Under the pieces are notes generated by a model that was not told where the DNA came from, searched no databases, and saw nothing but the letters and a program-made list of their open reading frames with translations. The translations under genes were made by a program, and so were the position numbers. A stretch of 64,000 nt of DNA. Source: Marinilabiliaceae bacterium (GTDB lineage: Bacteria; Bacteroidota; Bacteroidia; Bacteroidales; Marinilabiliaceae). Of this stretch, positions 24,411 to 34,317 are shown one piece after another; within the stretch, counting starts at the first letter, position 1; the number at the start of each line of letters is the position of its first letter. The stretch is from NCBI GenBank assembly GCA_021443545.1, contig JABUTU010000010.1:1-64000 (forward strand), written 5' to 3'.

Positions 24411-26666
24411 ATGAAATTACTCCCGATAGGCATTCTGTTATCTGTTATCTGTATCTCAATACGTGCACAAGATACTATCTACACTATAGTGCATCTGGAT
24501 GAGATAGCCGCCATCGCACCCATGAAACAGTCGTCGCAACAGATTGAAAGTGGACCTCATTCTTCGAGTATAATCACAACTGACGAATCGCCTCTTGCCA
24601 CCTCATCGTCGCTACGCGGCATTGCATCGAAGAGTCCGAACATACACATTCCCGACTACGGTTCAACGATTTCCTCTACCATATATATGCGAGGTCTTGG
24701 CTCTCGCATTGGGACGCCATGTGTTGGTCTCTATGTTGATGATGTCCCACAGATTTCTGCTACAGCCTTCACCTTTGACCTTCAGGACATATCATCAATG
24801 ATAGTTCTACGCGGCCCACAGTCGACCCTCTATGGTCGCAACGCTATGGCAGGTATTATTTGCATATCATCCACATCTCCCCTACTACAACCACGAACAT
24901 CCATATCAACGGGCTTCAATAGCATCGATGCCGAGTTTTCGGCCGATTGTTCTATCCGTCATAAAGTCAATGACCACACAGGCATTTCCGCATCATTCTT
25001 CTTCAGAGAGGCACGTGGCGAGAACGAGGCTTTTCTGACAACAACAAGTTGCAATAAATGGATTGACCCGCACCAACGTATAGGCGGTTCTTTACGACTC
25101 CTTGCCATCTTAAAAGAGAGAATCAAACTTGATTTCGCGATTCGATACCAGCATACCGACGAAGGAGGTTATCCCTATTGGCTTGTAGATAAGAGTACCA
25201 ATAGAGACTTCGGTGCTCTTGCCATCAACAATATGCCGACATACTTCAGAGCATTAGGAACGGTCAGTGCCAAGCAACAATTCATCATGAGTGGTCGTAA
25301 GCGACTTACCAATGTTGCCGCTTTCCAGATTCATAACGACTGCATGGATATCGACCAGGATTTTCTTGCCACCGACACCTTCAATCTGCGTCAGGAGCAA
25401 CGCATACGCACATTCAGTGATGAGATAGTGCTGCGTGACACACATAAGAATTGTAGTAATACGACAGGCATAGCCTTCATTCGCCAATGGTTAACAACAG
25501 GTAGTTTCGTACGTTTCAACGAAGGCGGAGTCAGATGGATTGGCGACATGATGGCAGAAGGCATGAGTAGTACCGACACTCCAGTCAAGGTTGCCCTTGC
25601 GGACAACAAGATAGATATTCCGGGAAGATACAAGACACCATCATGGCAGTTAGGGATCTTCCACCAATCAGAGATCTCATTGGGAGAGAGCGGATGGAAC
25701 ATCACTGCAGGAATACGAATCAATATAGACAGGCGCTCTATAGACTACAGCACAACATCCCGCGTCAACTTCAGGGTAACAGAGAGAGATAGCGAGATAA
25801 GCGATGATCTGCCGATAGGATACATAAAGAGTGACTACCATGGAAATCACAAAAAGAGAGACGTCTCAAAGCAGCTACGATTGGGACTATCAAAGAGATT
25901 GGGTTCCAACATATTATACATATCCTATTCAGAAGGAGAACGTTCAGGCGGGTACAATGTTCAGATGTTTGCAGACATAGTAAGCACCTCGTTCAAGACC
26001 ACGAAACAGTTCAGCGACAACGAGATAAAAGAGCAAGTCCATTACATGCCCGAGCAATGCTATAACTACGAAGCGGGAGCACACCTCATCTTCCTTCAGA
26101 AGCGTTTAACCGCAGATATAGCCACATATTTGATGGATGTGGAGAACCAACAAGTGGCACGTTTTGCAGAGGGAGGACTCGGACGACAAATGGTCAATGC
26201 TGGTCGCAGTCGAGCAATTGGCTGTGAGGCACAAGCAAGGTACACCAACCCTTCAAAGCTCTTCACATCATACCTCTCCTACTCATATACCAACTCCACA
26301 TTCAGTCGTTACACATCAGTTGTAGACAAAACAGAGATAGATTACAAAGGCAACCACATACCATTCGGACCAAACATGACAGGCTCCGTAGGTATCGACT
26401 TTATATTTAAGCATATTGACGTAGGCGCATCATCAACATTGACTGGTAGGGTCTATTGGGATGAAGCCAATAGCTATTCAGAGCCAGCCGATGCAGAGTT
26501 GGAAGCCCATGCGACAATCAAATGGAGCAATTGGCGTCTGACAGTCAACGGAACAAACCTGACCGATAACGAACGCGCCGTCTTCAGCTTCGAGAGTATG
26601 GAGCATCGCTTCGCGCAGAAGAATCGCGGCAGATCAATAAACTTTAAATTCAATTATACATTTTAA
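24411..26666 (+). CDS. TonB-dependent outer-membrane receptor (751 aa)
   Basis: Energy-coupled outer-membrane channel for a scarce nutrient. A signal peptide ends near residue 19 (ISIRAQ). DTIYTIVHLDEI then resembles the TonB-box region, and the plug domain follows: LRGIASKSPNIHIPDYGST, IYMRGLGSRIG, VGLYVDDVP and VLRGPQSTLYGRNAMAG. The 22-strand barrel ends in the aromatic RSINFKFNYTF. There is no N-terminal carboxypeptidase-like domain and no SusD partner, so it is not of the SusC type. It resembles siderophore, haem or vitamin receptors (YSEGERSGGYNVQMF region). It is followed 11 bases later by a lipoprotein gene, almost certainly in one transcript. The substrate is not determinable from the sequence. 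Confidence 0.92.
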   Translation: MKLLPIGILLSVICISIRAQDTIYTIVHLDEIAAIAPMKQSSQQIESGPHSSSIITTDESPLATSSSLRGIASKSPNIHIPDYGSTISSTIYMRGLGSRIGTPCVGLYVDDVPQISATAFTFDLQDISSMIVLRGPQSTLYGRNAMAGIICISSTSPLLQPRTSISTGFNSIDAEFSADCSIRHKVNDHTGISASFFFREARGENEAFLTTTSCNKWIDPHQRIGGSLRLLAILKERIKLDFAIRYQHTDEGGYPYWLVDKSTNRDFGALAINNMPTYFRALGTVSAKQQFIMSGRKRLTNVAAFQIHNDCMDIDQDFLATDTFNLRQEQRIRTFSDEIVLRDTHKNCSNTTGIAFIRQWLTTGSFVRFNEGGVRWIGDMMAEGMSSTDTPVKVALADNKIDIPGRYKTPSWQLGIFHQSEISLGESGWNITAGIRINIDRRSIDYSTTSRVNFRVTERDSEISDDLPIGYIKSDYHGNHKKRDVSKQLRLGLSKRLGSNILYISYSEGERSGGYNVQMFADIVSTSFKTTKQFSDNEIKEQVHYMPEQCYNYEAGAHLIFLQKRLTADIATYLMDVENQQVARFAEGGLGRQMVNAGRSRAIGCEAQARYTNPSKLFTSYLSYSYTNSTFSRYTSVVDKTEIDYKGNHIPFGPNMTGSVGIDFIFKHIDVGASSTLTGRVYWDEANSYSEPADAELEAHATIKWSNWRLTVNGTNLTDNERAVFSFESMEHRFAQKNRGRSINFKFNYTF

Positions 26667-26677
26667 GATAGCATAAG

Positions 26678-27280
26678 ATGAGATTCAAAAATTTCCTCGC
26701 CATTACAACACTTACAATGGCAACAATAGCATTCACCTCTTGCGAAGACGACAACGAAGATGGGAAATATGATGACATTCTCCACATTGACCCACAAGAT
26801 GTTCACGGAGAGTTCACAGGCTCACTCCATGATGAGGTAACTGTAAATGGTCGTAGCTTCAACTACGACACAGTGGGTGAGGTTGTTGAAGTGACCTTCA
26901 ACGATGACAACACTATGAACATCACCCTTAGGGATTTCCGCAACAAAGCATTTGACGACTACAACTGTGGTGACTTAGTGGCATCTAACATAGAATACAA
27001 GATTAATAAAGAAAAATCAGGAATCGAATTCAGTGGCGATTTCACATCTCCACTGACCATGGAGATGAAGGGCGTCAAAGCCGAATACAAAGCATCCGGG
27101 AATGTAGCGGGCATTATCATCTTCATTAAAATTGATGATACGAGCGATTACTACCAGGCGATTTCGGTCCAGCATGAGTTTGACTTACCAGTAAGTCCAA
27201 ACATGACTGTTTCATTCAAGACCGACTATCAGGGTAGTAACATATTTAACAGTTCCCACTACGGTGACATAGTTGAATGA
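26678..27280 (+). CDS. Calycin-like lipoprotein next to the TonB receptor (200 aa)
   Basis: A lipoprotein signal ends at Cys22 (AFTSC), followed by an acidic linker EDDNEDGKYDD. The body is beta-rich: GEFTGSLHDEVTVNGRSF, VEVTFNDDNTMNITLRDF, IEFSGDFTSPLTMEMKG. This strand pattern is like the calycin-like small lipoproteins of Bacteroidales, but I assign it only by appearance. The close spacing after the receptor suggests that it captures or hands over the same ligand at the cell surface. No catalytic motif was seen. A strong terminator follows. Confidence 0.82.
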   Translation: MRFKNFLAITTLTMATIAFTSCEDDNEDGKYDDILHIDPQDVHGEFTGSLHDEVTVNGRSFNYDTVGEVVEVTFNDDNTMNITLRDFRNKAFDDYNCGDLVASNIEYKINKEKSGIEFSGDFTSPLTMEMKGVKAEYKASGNVAGIIIFIKIDDTSDYYQAISVQHEFDLPVSPNMTVSFKTDYQGSNIFNSSHYGDIVE

Positions 27281-27316
27281 TTCAAGGCTACTCCCATTGA
27301 TAGCAACAAACATAGG

Positions 27317-27360
27317 ACAACCCTGCAGGAGACAATGAGAGACCTGCAGGGTTGTTTTTA
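27317..27360 (+). terminator. Strong terminator of the TonB-receptor operon
   Basis: Perfect 13-bp stem ACAACCCTGCAGG / CCTGCAGGGTTGT (27317-27329 with 27343-27355) followed by TTTTTATT on the plus strand. The minus-strand side has no T-run, so it serves the plus-strand operon. Confidence 0.92.
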
Positions 27361-27379
27361 TTAAGGTATAGATATAGTT

Positions 27380-28084
27380 CTACTTTATTTTCCACATATT
27401 CTTCTCCACAAAAGGACACTCCTTAGCATCTTCGAGGCAATGATGATTATCTGCATCATCACTCAGATAGAGTATTCCATCTTCTGTGAATTTTGCTCTG
27501 AAATTCTTATCCCCGAACTCAATCTCATACTCACCAGTGAATATATCCGACTCCCTCCAGACGCCCTCGCCCAAGCCATTTATTTCACAATCAACAGGGT
27601 GTTCACCCTCTCCATCGCCATAGAAAGAGACAACCGAAGGTGCTTTAGCCTTTTTGGTAGTCTGCTTACCTGCTTTCGACAAAGATATCGTTCCTAAGTG
27701 AGTATATCGGCGAGGTTTCAGTTGTCGCTCCGCATCGAGTTTCGCCTTTAGTTCAGCCATACGCTGCTCCTTAGCGGCACTATCAGCGTCTTGCGATTCA
27801 GCTATAAATTCAGGCAACTTCGTCTCTTCGACAAAGAGCATCTGCTCATCTCCAAGATTAACCTCAATTGTTTTATCATCTTGCGTGAAAGAAAGAGAGT
27901 CATCTCCTACAACAAAGGAACCATTTTCGACTGAAGCCTTTATCGGTTGTCCCATTCCGAGATCCATGTCGGCAGTTCCATCATCATTCATAATGATATA
28001 GGAGTTCATTCCGACCTCCTGCAACAATTCGTAGTCAGTGACAATATCTCCATGCACGGACTTAAACAAAACATACTTTGCCAT
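27380..28084 (-). CDS. Unknown soluble protein (234 aa)
   Basis: I do not recognise a family. There is no signal peptide or membrane segment. The N-terminal half (MAKYVLFKSVHGDIVTDYEL ... MNDDGTADMDLGMGQPIKAS) and the C-terminal half (VVSFYGDGEGEHPVDCEING ... GILYLSDDADNHHCLEDAKE) both read as small beta-sheet modules with similar rhythm. They are joined by a charged helix rich in Ala, Glu and Lys (residues about 95-135). It lies 57 bases downstream of the MFS permease gene. A -7-like TATATTTG occurs in that gap (28126-28133) without a matching -33 box. A cytoplasmic location is inferred. Confidence 0.75.
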   Translation of the reverse strand: MAKYVLFKSVHGDIVTDYELLQEVGMNSYIIMNDDGTADMDLGMGQPIKASVENGSFVVGDDSLSFTQDDKTIEVNLGDEQMLFVEETKLPEFIAESQDADSAAKEQRMAELKAKLDAERQLKPRRYTHLGTISLSKAGKQTTKKAKAPSVVSFYGDGEGEHPVDCEINGLGEGVWRESDIFTGEYEIEFGDKNFRAKFTEDGILYLSDDADNHHCLEDAKECPFVEKNMWKIK

Positions 28085-28141
28085 AGCACAAAATTGCTTT
28101 AAAATTAGTGATACAATAACGACAACAAATATATAAAAAAA

Positions 28142-29290
28142 TCAAATTCTGCGTTCCTCTCTTAAAAATAATAGAGAAGAGAAGACACCGAGGAGCACGA
28201 CTGGAACACCAACCCAAGCGGAAGAGGCAATATGATGACCCGCTTCTATTGGCAGACCGCCTAAGAAAGCTCCTATAGCATTCCCGAAGTTAAAGGCAAT
28301 TTGTACGGCAGCTCCACCCATCAATTCACCCCCTTCAGAATGGCGTATTATCAGCAACTGCTGAGGGCCACCGACAGCAAAGAGGGAGAAGGCACAGAGG
28401 AATGAGAGGATGAGGAGTGAGAGAGAATGAGAAGATGCGAGGGCTATCAAGACGAGGAGAGCAGAGGCGAGAATCTGGAAAGATACAACCACGCGCGCCG
28501 GATGATACTTATCAGAGAGCCGTCCTCCCAACAGATTTCCGCCTACCATACCCAAACCAGTCAGAACCATAACAAACGGCAATGACGAAGAGGCAAAATT
28601 AGCATCCTCCACGAAAGTAGGTGATACATAGCTATACCAGCAGAATATGCCGCAGTTGCCCATCATCGTCATCATCAGCACGAGCCAAGGAGACAGTTTT
28701 CTAAGAAACGCAAACTGAGAACGGAACCGTGAAGCCTGAACCGAACCGATATCAGGGACATGACGCCACACGAACCATAAGACGAGCAGAGCAGAGAGTG
28801 CTGACAGAGAGAACGGAATGCGCCACGAGAGTTCTGAGAGGAAAGTTCCTAATGGTACACATAGAAGATTCGCCACCGACATGCCAGCACACATCAGAGA
28901 GACGCAGAATGCTTGTCGTCCTTCGGGAGCCAGGCGCACCGAGACAATGGATGCAACACCGAAGAAAGCCCCATGCGGCAGTCCCGATATAAAACGAGCT
29001 ACGAGAAGCATCCAAAACGATGTAGATATCAGCGACAAAAGAGCTCCCGTCAGCATCAGACATCCCAAGGTCATAAGAATACTCTTGAGTCTGAAACGAT
29101 GAGCCAATGGCAAAAGCAGAGAACCAAAGCAGACTCCAAGGGCATAGACGGTGATACAATGGCCTGCCTGAGCATATGTCACCCCTAACGCATCAGCGAC
29201 AGATGGCAGAATGCCCATCATAACAAATTCAGAAATCCCAAGCGTGAGTGGTCCTAACGCCAAGGCATATATCGACGATGGTATACGCAT
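28142..29290 (-). CDS. MFS permease of the AraJ-like type (382 aa)
   Basis: Twelve-helix major facilitator protein, probably a proton-driven exporter. LGPLTLGISEFVMMGILPSV at the first helix and VARFISGLPHGAFFGVASIV at the fourth are typical of the AraJ/PbuE/NepI group, which exports sugars, nucleosides or drugs. The loop motif AHRFRLKSILMTLG lies between helices 2 and 3. The length is normal. It begins 65 bases after the stop of the 1,644-residue exported protein and may be read through from it. The substrate is unknown. Confidence 0.9.
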   Translation of the reverse strand: MRIPSSIYALALGPLTLGISEFVMMGILPSVADALGVTYAQAGHCITVYALGVCFGSLLLPLAHRFRLKSILMTLGCLMLTGALLSLISTSFWMLLVARFISGLPHGAFFGVASIVSVRLAPEGRQAFCVSLMCAGMSVANLLCVPLGTFLSELSWRIPFSLSALSALLVLWFVWRHVPDIGSVQASRFRSQFAFLRKLSPWLVLMMTMMGNCGIFCWYSYVSPTFVEDANFASSSLPFVMVLTGLGMVGGNLLGGRLSDKYHPARVVVSFQILASALLVLIALASSHSLSLLILSFLCAFSLFAVGGPQQLLIIRHSEGGELMGGAAVQIAFNFGNAIGAFLGGLPIEAGHHIASSAWVGVPVVLLGVFSSLLFLREERRI

Positions 29291-29355
29291 TTATTCAAGA
29301 GGCTTCTAAAAACTCACCATTTTTGTTAGTTATACATACAAGAGTCATTGAAACA

Positions 29356-32300
29356 TTACTCATCATATTCATCTCTCTTCTCCTCCTCTTCATTCAGTTC
29401 AGCATCCTGTTCCTCATTCTCTTCCTCTTCTTCCTCCTCATCTTGCAGTTCCTCCTCCTCATAGAACGCTGCTTGGTCAGCCATATTACGATAATTATTC
29501 TCAAAGTCGCTGAGCCACTTTAGGACATATTTCTTATTACCCTGGCTCATGCGCTTATTCTTTGCTTCCACGATAGCCCTATTGAAATCTGCATCACTCG
29601 AATACAGGAACAGCTTATTCTTAAACCTCAGGAAAAGCCACGTGTCATCACCCAAATCAAGATACATATTCATATCCGAATTATCCTTGAAAATCTTAAT
29701 CTCACACTTCAAGCGGATTTGGCGATTAACATTTCGATTGTGCATCATCATAAGATTCACCGTTGTATCGCACACCCAAGAACGATGGGCTGTTTGCCAA
29801 TGGAATAGGACATCACTGAATGTGAATGTAGGAGAGTCCTCTTCTGGCAATAGTTGCTCTTCCGTCTTAGGATTCTTGACAAGCCCTGTCCAACGAGTAC
29901 GTTTTATATGATTTATATATGCTGTATCATACAATTCATTCATACGTTTTTCGTATCTGTAGGATGTCGTATCACACGTCTTAGCCTGCGAGGCCATAAT
30001 AATCTGATACATTCGAGTAGCAATCTCCACAGATGTTTCAGTTTTGACAGCAAGGACAGCATTCATCTCAACATTATTGGTTGGGCGTTCATGTCGTACG
30101 ATGCCAGCTACATCGAGGTCCACCCCATGTTTACTCAACGGAGGGAGAGTTGTCTGCAAGTCGAGCAGGCCAGAAGCCTCGATTGTATGTTCTTTATAGA
30201 GGAAACTTAAGACATTGCCTGTTGTGTCAGGTTTTTCAATCTTCACCTCTGGAGCGATATCGAACCTGTCGAATATCTTATTATAGTAGAGAACTCCATA
30301 AGCCTGTGCTATAGGCTTATCTCCCTTACTGTTACGTGTCTCAAGGAACGCTGAATAGACATGCGTTGAGTCGTACGTTCTGAAGAATCCCCTCTCAATC
30401 TCACCATATTTCCAGTTGAGGATTCGCTCTCCGATTGGTATTCGCACCTTCTCAGGATCTATGACAGAACGGAAACGAACATAGCCCTTAGTGACGTATG
30501 GCGATTCATGAATCGGACGTGCACCACCATTGAACTCAAGAAGTTGGCGTCCAGCCTGTATGCCGACTTTTCCCTTATATGCGAAGTATTGATCGAAGGT
30601 GATATCTTCTCCGACGCCACCCCATGCATATGTTGTTCCTCGTTTTGTACGTCTGTTGACATCCGTTCCTATCGAATCCATATAGATAGTATACTTCTTC
30701 TTATCCGCATTAAGGAAGTCGAAATCGCCCCATGACTGGTAGGACTGGGCTCCATCGATACGAGTCTTGGCATTATAGATAACATGATATGAGATATTTC
30801 TGCCGGCAGAATCTTTAGGAGCAATCTCCACGATTGTACTATCGAGACGATCTATTTTCGACTTATTTGTATTGGCAGCTCTTACAATCAGTTTTCCCAT
30901 TTTGTCGGTAAGCTTCACGCGAGCGTCGGCTGTCAGAACCTCCTTTACCTCCTCGCAATGCAACTCAGACCCAGTATATATAGCCACTGGCACCAGGAAG
31001 TTGAGACGCTCCTCTTCGTCGTAATCTCCCTCCGCAGTACTGTAGAAACGGTTTCCCTCAGACCCACGCTGACCAATAGTAATCTCATTCTGTTCCATAC
31101 CCCACGTAAAGAACTTCACATTCGTCTCGTACTTAACCTCTTTGAACGACATGTCGTTACCATGGTCAGAGAATTTGAACTCCCCCTGACGTTTTTCGAA
31201 ATCGATACAACTGGACATACGACGTTCCATGACTCTCTTATACGCGGCCTCTGCTATGGTCTCGAAAGTCATATTCTCTTTTAGGGCTTCGTTACGACCC
31301 TTGGCATGATTATAAGCCAGACGATACTCACTCTCGTAGTACTTACGTCTGCGCCCCTTAGTGTCGTTATCATCAGAATCGGGATGGCGCACAACAATAT
31401 CCTTACGTAGTTCCCCAAAGTCAGGAACAAAATGACCCGCCGTCTCGCTCCATGCTTCAGTACGGAAGAAGGCTGTATCGGCAAAAATCTGATGGTCATC
31501 AAAGGTCATATAGTTACCCTCCATTTTAACCAATTTATGGTCGATATCAACACGTCCAGTACCCCACAGGCCAGTAGGCGTCACATTCAATGCGCCATTC
31601 AAATCGCACTCGTAGCCTGTGTTGGAGAGTTCGGTTGGGAACATCCTGAACTTACCCTGTGTAGAACAAATGGTCAAACGATTATCTCCTGGCACAAAAT
31701 AGAGCTGTCCTAACCCCTTCTTCTTTGCTCCGTCAATAAGAAAATCGGTGTTCGTCCCCAGTTCCACGCCTGGATATTTGGGTTCACCCAACGACTTATT
31801 TACGATGAAATTCACTGTCTTGCCATGAGCTATATCTGGCAGGAATGTAAAACGAGGTGATGAACTGCGGGAGGTCAGATATTCCAGATCGCCATTTCCC
31901 AATAAACCCTGCCAGCTTAAATCAACATCGTTATAGTATGTCGCTGCGCCATTATAGATAGGATATCCCTCTTCTGGTGATTTCTGAACGAACCCTAATG
32001 AGTTGTCCTCTCTGATAACCAAAGGATGACGAATCACAGGAAATATTCCAGAGGTCAATTCGCCTTCAAATGACGTATTAGAATAGTTGATATTATTGAT
32101 ATCGGTAAATTCAAAGGGATCTACGGTGAAGTAGAAAGTATCCTTCTTATACCTGCCACCTTGAATAGAGACGTGATCGTAATAGACTTTCGATGCCTCT
32201 TTTGATACCAGACGTGGGTATCCTTCGTAGATAAACCGGCCCGACTTATTATCTGGTTTGTCGATACTTATATAACCCGTTATATCGCGAATCATATTTT

Positions 32301-34290
32301 TTACTGGGTCGTTGATACGAATACCATTGTGGTCATACTTATCAGTTTTGACATGCAGACACATACGGTCGACATGTTTCAGTTCGACATTAAACTTATC
32401 ATAACTGAAGTAGAACCCCTCCCCGAATAGAGTCAACATTCCAGCATCAACTTGACCGTTAAACTGAAAATCTCTGTTTCTTTTAAGCAGAATCTTATTA
32501 TTATCTGGTCGCAACGCTACATTCTGATAATCAGACACTGAGACACCTTTCACTCCAAGAATCATCAAGTCGTAATTGTGCAAATCAAGGAGGGCATTTG
32601 GAGTGTTTTTCTGCGATTGAGGCATGACACGCTCTGAGTCGCCGGCCGTAAGTTCCACATCGCTTTCAAAACGTATCACATCATAATCCTTTTTACCTGT
32701 CTGAAACTTCAAGTAATCCAGAAGGCGCTCTTTTACAACGACGATATCGGTTCCTTCATCATAATCAAGAAAACCATCATATGAGAGATTGATTATTTCG
32801 GCGCGTATCGATGATGATTGCATGCCTCTGAACTCAGCATAATCATTCACCGTGAAGGGCATTCCTCCATTATAATGATGAAAATCTGCCAGATATTGAA
32901 ATGGGTGCGTCAGATTCATCCCCATGAGTTTTCTAAAATACTCCTCACGGAAGTAGCTGACGCTCTCAAATGTCGCATAGGCACGAGCAGCTCCCTCCAA
33001 CATACCCAATTGCAGATATTGCTGATCCATGAACCAGCGTATCTGCTGTACGTCCATATTGACCATGTGATATGTATCAAAGAAACGGCTCCTTTCGAGT
33101 CCCTCACCGAGACGTATCATTCGAATCTCACGAGTCTTATCCAAGTATGTGAAATGCAGTCCTGGATGCCGTATTTCATCATCGTCAAGCTTGATACTTA
33201 TCTCGGCTTTGGCCGACTCAATACGATTGGGGAAAAGGATGAAACTAACCGACGAAACCTCGATGAAGAGAGTATCCTGACGGTAAACCAGCAGCTGAGC
33301 TGGCACTTCTGGCGAGCCACTACCTCGCATCCTGACACCCTCTTGTGCAAAACCGCCATAGTAGTCAATATTTTGAAATATCTGTTTTACCTCACGACGT
33401 TCATTCGTTGTTATGAACTTAGGGTAGTTCTTGCCATGCAACGACTTTGGGCTAACAAGGCGATGCTCTACACTCCCGTATAGAGGCTCATTGAAGTAGT
33501 CGGAATTCATAAATCGGACACTATCAATGAGAATCGTAGTTTTCGACATATCATGGCTCCACTTGCCAAAAGTCGCAAAGGTCTGTTCCTCTGGTAGTCC
33601 GACACGTTCCCACGTGATTCTGCCAGAGGGGCTCGTCCATTTCATCTCATCAAAGAGATAGTCGCCACTGGTATCTTTAACCTCAATGCTATCCGACTTC
33701 GAGAAGCATACGAGTCGACTCTGAGGGACATGTATGATTATCTGACCCTTAGCATCGTTCTCAAAAGTCACATTAGCGGCATCGCTCCTCCATTGAGCAT
33801 TGGAGGAGTGTCCTAAAACTCTCTCCTTCGCATAGAGGGCACTTGACTCCAGAAACTTATTAATGTACTTAAATTGCACACGACTGCTCATCTTATGCGT
33901 CAGCGCTTCATTCCAAACGGCTAAGTTTGAGGGAGATATATTGGGCGAACCATATACAATAACCAATGTTTCAATGAGATTCTGATATTCTGGAATAGGA
34001 TGAGCCGACTTGTATTTCAGAAGCAGATTACAATATGAGATGATACGGCTTTTAAGTTCTGGTGATGTTGATGGATTCTCAAACAACAGCTCCAAAGTCT
34101 TGAAATAGGCATCGGCCCTATTACGCACACTGGAGGTCTTGAAATAGGCCTCCATCTGCTCTATAAACTCCTTCTCGTCGCTACTGAAACTCTTTGGAGT
34201 CTGCGCACACAGAGAAAGAGAGCCCATAAGACTCATCAATACAAGGATAAACAGTATATATATTGACAAAAAGCAATCTCTCTTTCCCAT
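29356..34290 (-). CDS. Large uncharacterised exported protein with acidic tail (1,644 aa)
   Basis: Function unknown. The ATG at 34290 starts a signal peptide (MGKRDCFLSIYILFILVLMS ... LCAQ). The frame is open 10 codons further up, but the promoter -7 box covers that stretch, which excludes the longer start. After a helical N-terminal region (residues about 35-150), almost all of the protein is predicted beta-strand. Recurring pieces resemble F-x-G-x-V-x-A-G ... YFSYDKFNVEL and YKGKVGIQAGRQLLEFNGGA, as in stacked beta-sheet bridge or LptA/TamB-like proteins; this is inference. The last 35 residues are mostly Glu and Asp (EEEELQDEEEEEEENEEQDA and onward). No transmembrane helix is evident after the signal. 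It is divergent from the LpxL-RseP-TamB operon, which suggests a role in envelope assembly. Confidence 0.85.
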   Translation of the reverse strand: MGKRDCFLSIYILFILVLMSLMGSLSLCAQTPKSFSSDEKEFIEQMEAYFKTSSVRNRADAYFKTLELLFENPSTSPELKSRIISYCNLLLKYKSAHPIPEYQNLIETLVIVYGSPNISPSNLAVWNEALTHKMSSRVQFKYINKFLESSALYAKERVLGHSSNAQWRSDAANVTFENDAKGQIIIHVPQSRLVCFSKSDSIEVKDTSGDYLFDEMKWTSPSGRITWERVGLPEEQTFATFGKWSHDMSKTTILIDSVRFMNSDYFNEPLYGSVEHRLVSPKSLHGKNYPKFITTNERREVKQIFQNIDYYGGFAQEGVRMRGSGSPEVPAQLLVYRQDTLFIEVSSVSFILFPNRIESAKAEISIKLDDDEIRHPGLHFTYLDKTREIRMIRLGEGLERSRFFDTYHMVNMDVQQIRWFMDQQYLQLGMLEGAARAYATFESVSYFREEYFRKLMGMNLTHPFQYLADFHHYNGGMPFTVNDYAEFRGMQSSSIRAEIINLSYDGFLDYDEGTDIVVVKERLLDYLKFQTGKKDYDVIRFESDVELTAGDSERVMPQSQKNTPNALLDLHNYDLMILGVKGVSVSDYQNVALRPDNNKILLKRNRDFQFNGQVDAGMLTLFGEGFYFSYDKFNVELKHVDRMCLHVKTDKYDHNGIRINDPVKNMIRDITGYISIDKPDNKSGRFIYEGYPRLVSKEASKVYYDHVSIQGGRYKKDTFYFTVDPFEFTDINNINYSNTSFEGELTSGIFPVIRHPLVIREDNSLGFVQKSPEEGYPIYNGAATYYNDVDLSWQGLLGNGDLEYLTSRSSSPRFTFLPDIAHGKTVNFIVNKSLGEPKYPGVELGTNTDFLIDGAKKKGLGQLYFVPGDNRLTICSTQGKFRMFPTELSNTGYECDLNGALNVTPTGLWGTGRVDIDHKLVKMEGNYMTFDDHQIFADTAFFRTEAWSETAGHFVPDFGELRKDIVVRHPDSDDNDTKGRRRKYYESEYRLAYNHAKGRNEALKENMTFETIAEAAYKRVMERRMSSCIDFEKRQGEFKFSDHGNDMSFKEVKYETNVKFFTWGMEQNEITIGQRGSEGNRFYSTAEGDYDEEERLNFLVPVAIYTGSELHCEEVKEVLTADARVKLTDKMGKLIVRAANTNKSKIDRLDSTIVEIAPKDSAGRNISYHVIYNAKTRIDGAQSYQSWGDFDFLNADKKKYTIYMDSIGTDVNRRTKRGTTYAWGGVGEDITFDQYFAYKGKVGIQAGRQLLEFNGGARPIHESPYVTKGYVRFRSVIDPEKVRIPIGERILNWKYGEIERGFFRTYDSTHVYSAFLETRNSKGDKPIAQAYGVLYYNKIFDRFDIAPEVKIEKPDTTGNVLSFLYKEHTIEASGLLDLQTTLPPLSKHGVDLDVAGIVRHERPTNNVEMNAVLAVKTETSVEIATRMYQIIMASQAKTCDTTSYRYEKRMNELYDTAYINHIKRTRWTGLVKNPKTEEQLLPEEDSPTFTFSDVLFHWQTAHRSWVCDTTVNLMMMHNRNVNRQIRLKCEIKIFKDNSDMNMYLDLGDDTWLFLRFKNKLFLYSSDADFNRAIVEAKNKRMSQGNKKYVLKWLSDFENNYRNMADQAAFYEEEELQDEEEEEEENEEQDAELNEEEEKRDEYDE

Positions 34291-34317
34291 GAGACGTTGA
34301 TACGAAGAAACAGACAT

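Noticed and set aside
22779-27280. Esterase plus TonB receptor considered as a polysaccharide-utilisation locus
   Set aside because: A terminator and a new promoter separate them, the receptor lacks the SusC-type N-terminal domain, and there is no SusD.
28126-28133. TATATTTG before the 234-aa gene as a full promoter
   Set aside because: The -7 box is perfect but no TTTG-like element lies 19-21 bases upstream; the gene may simply be read from the MFS gene.
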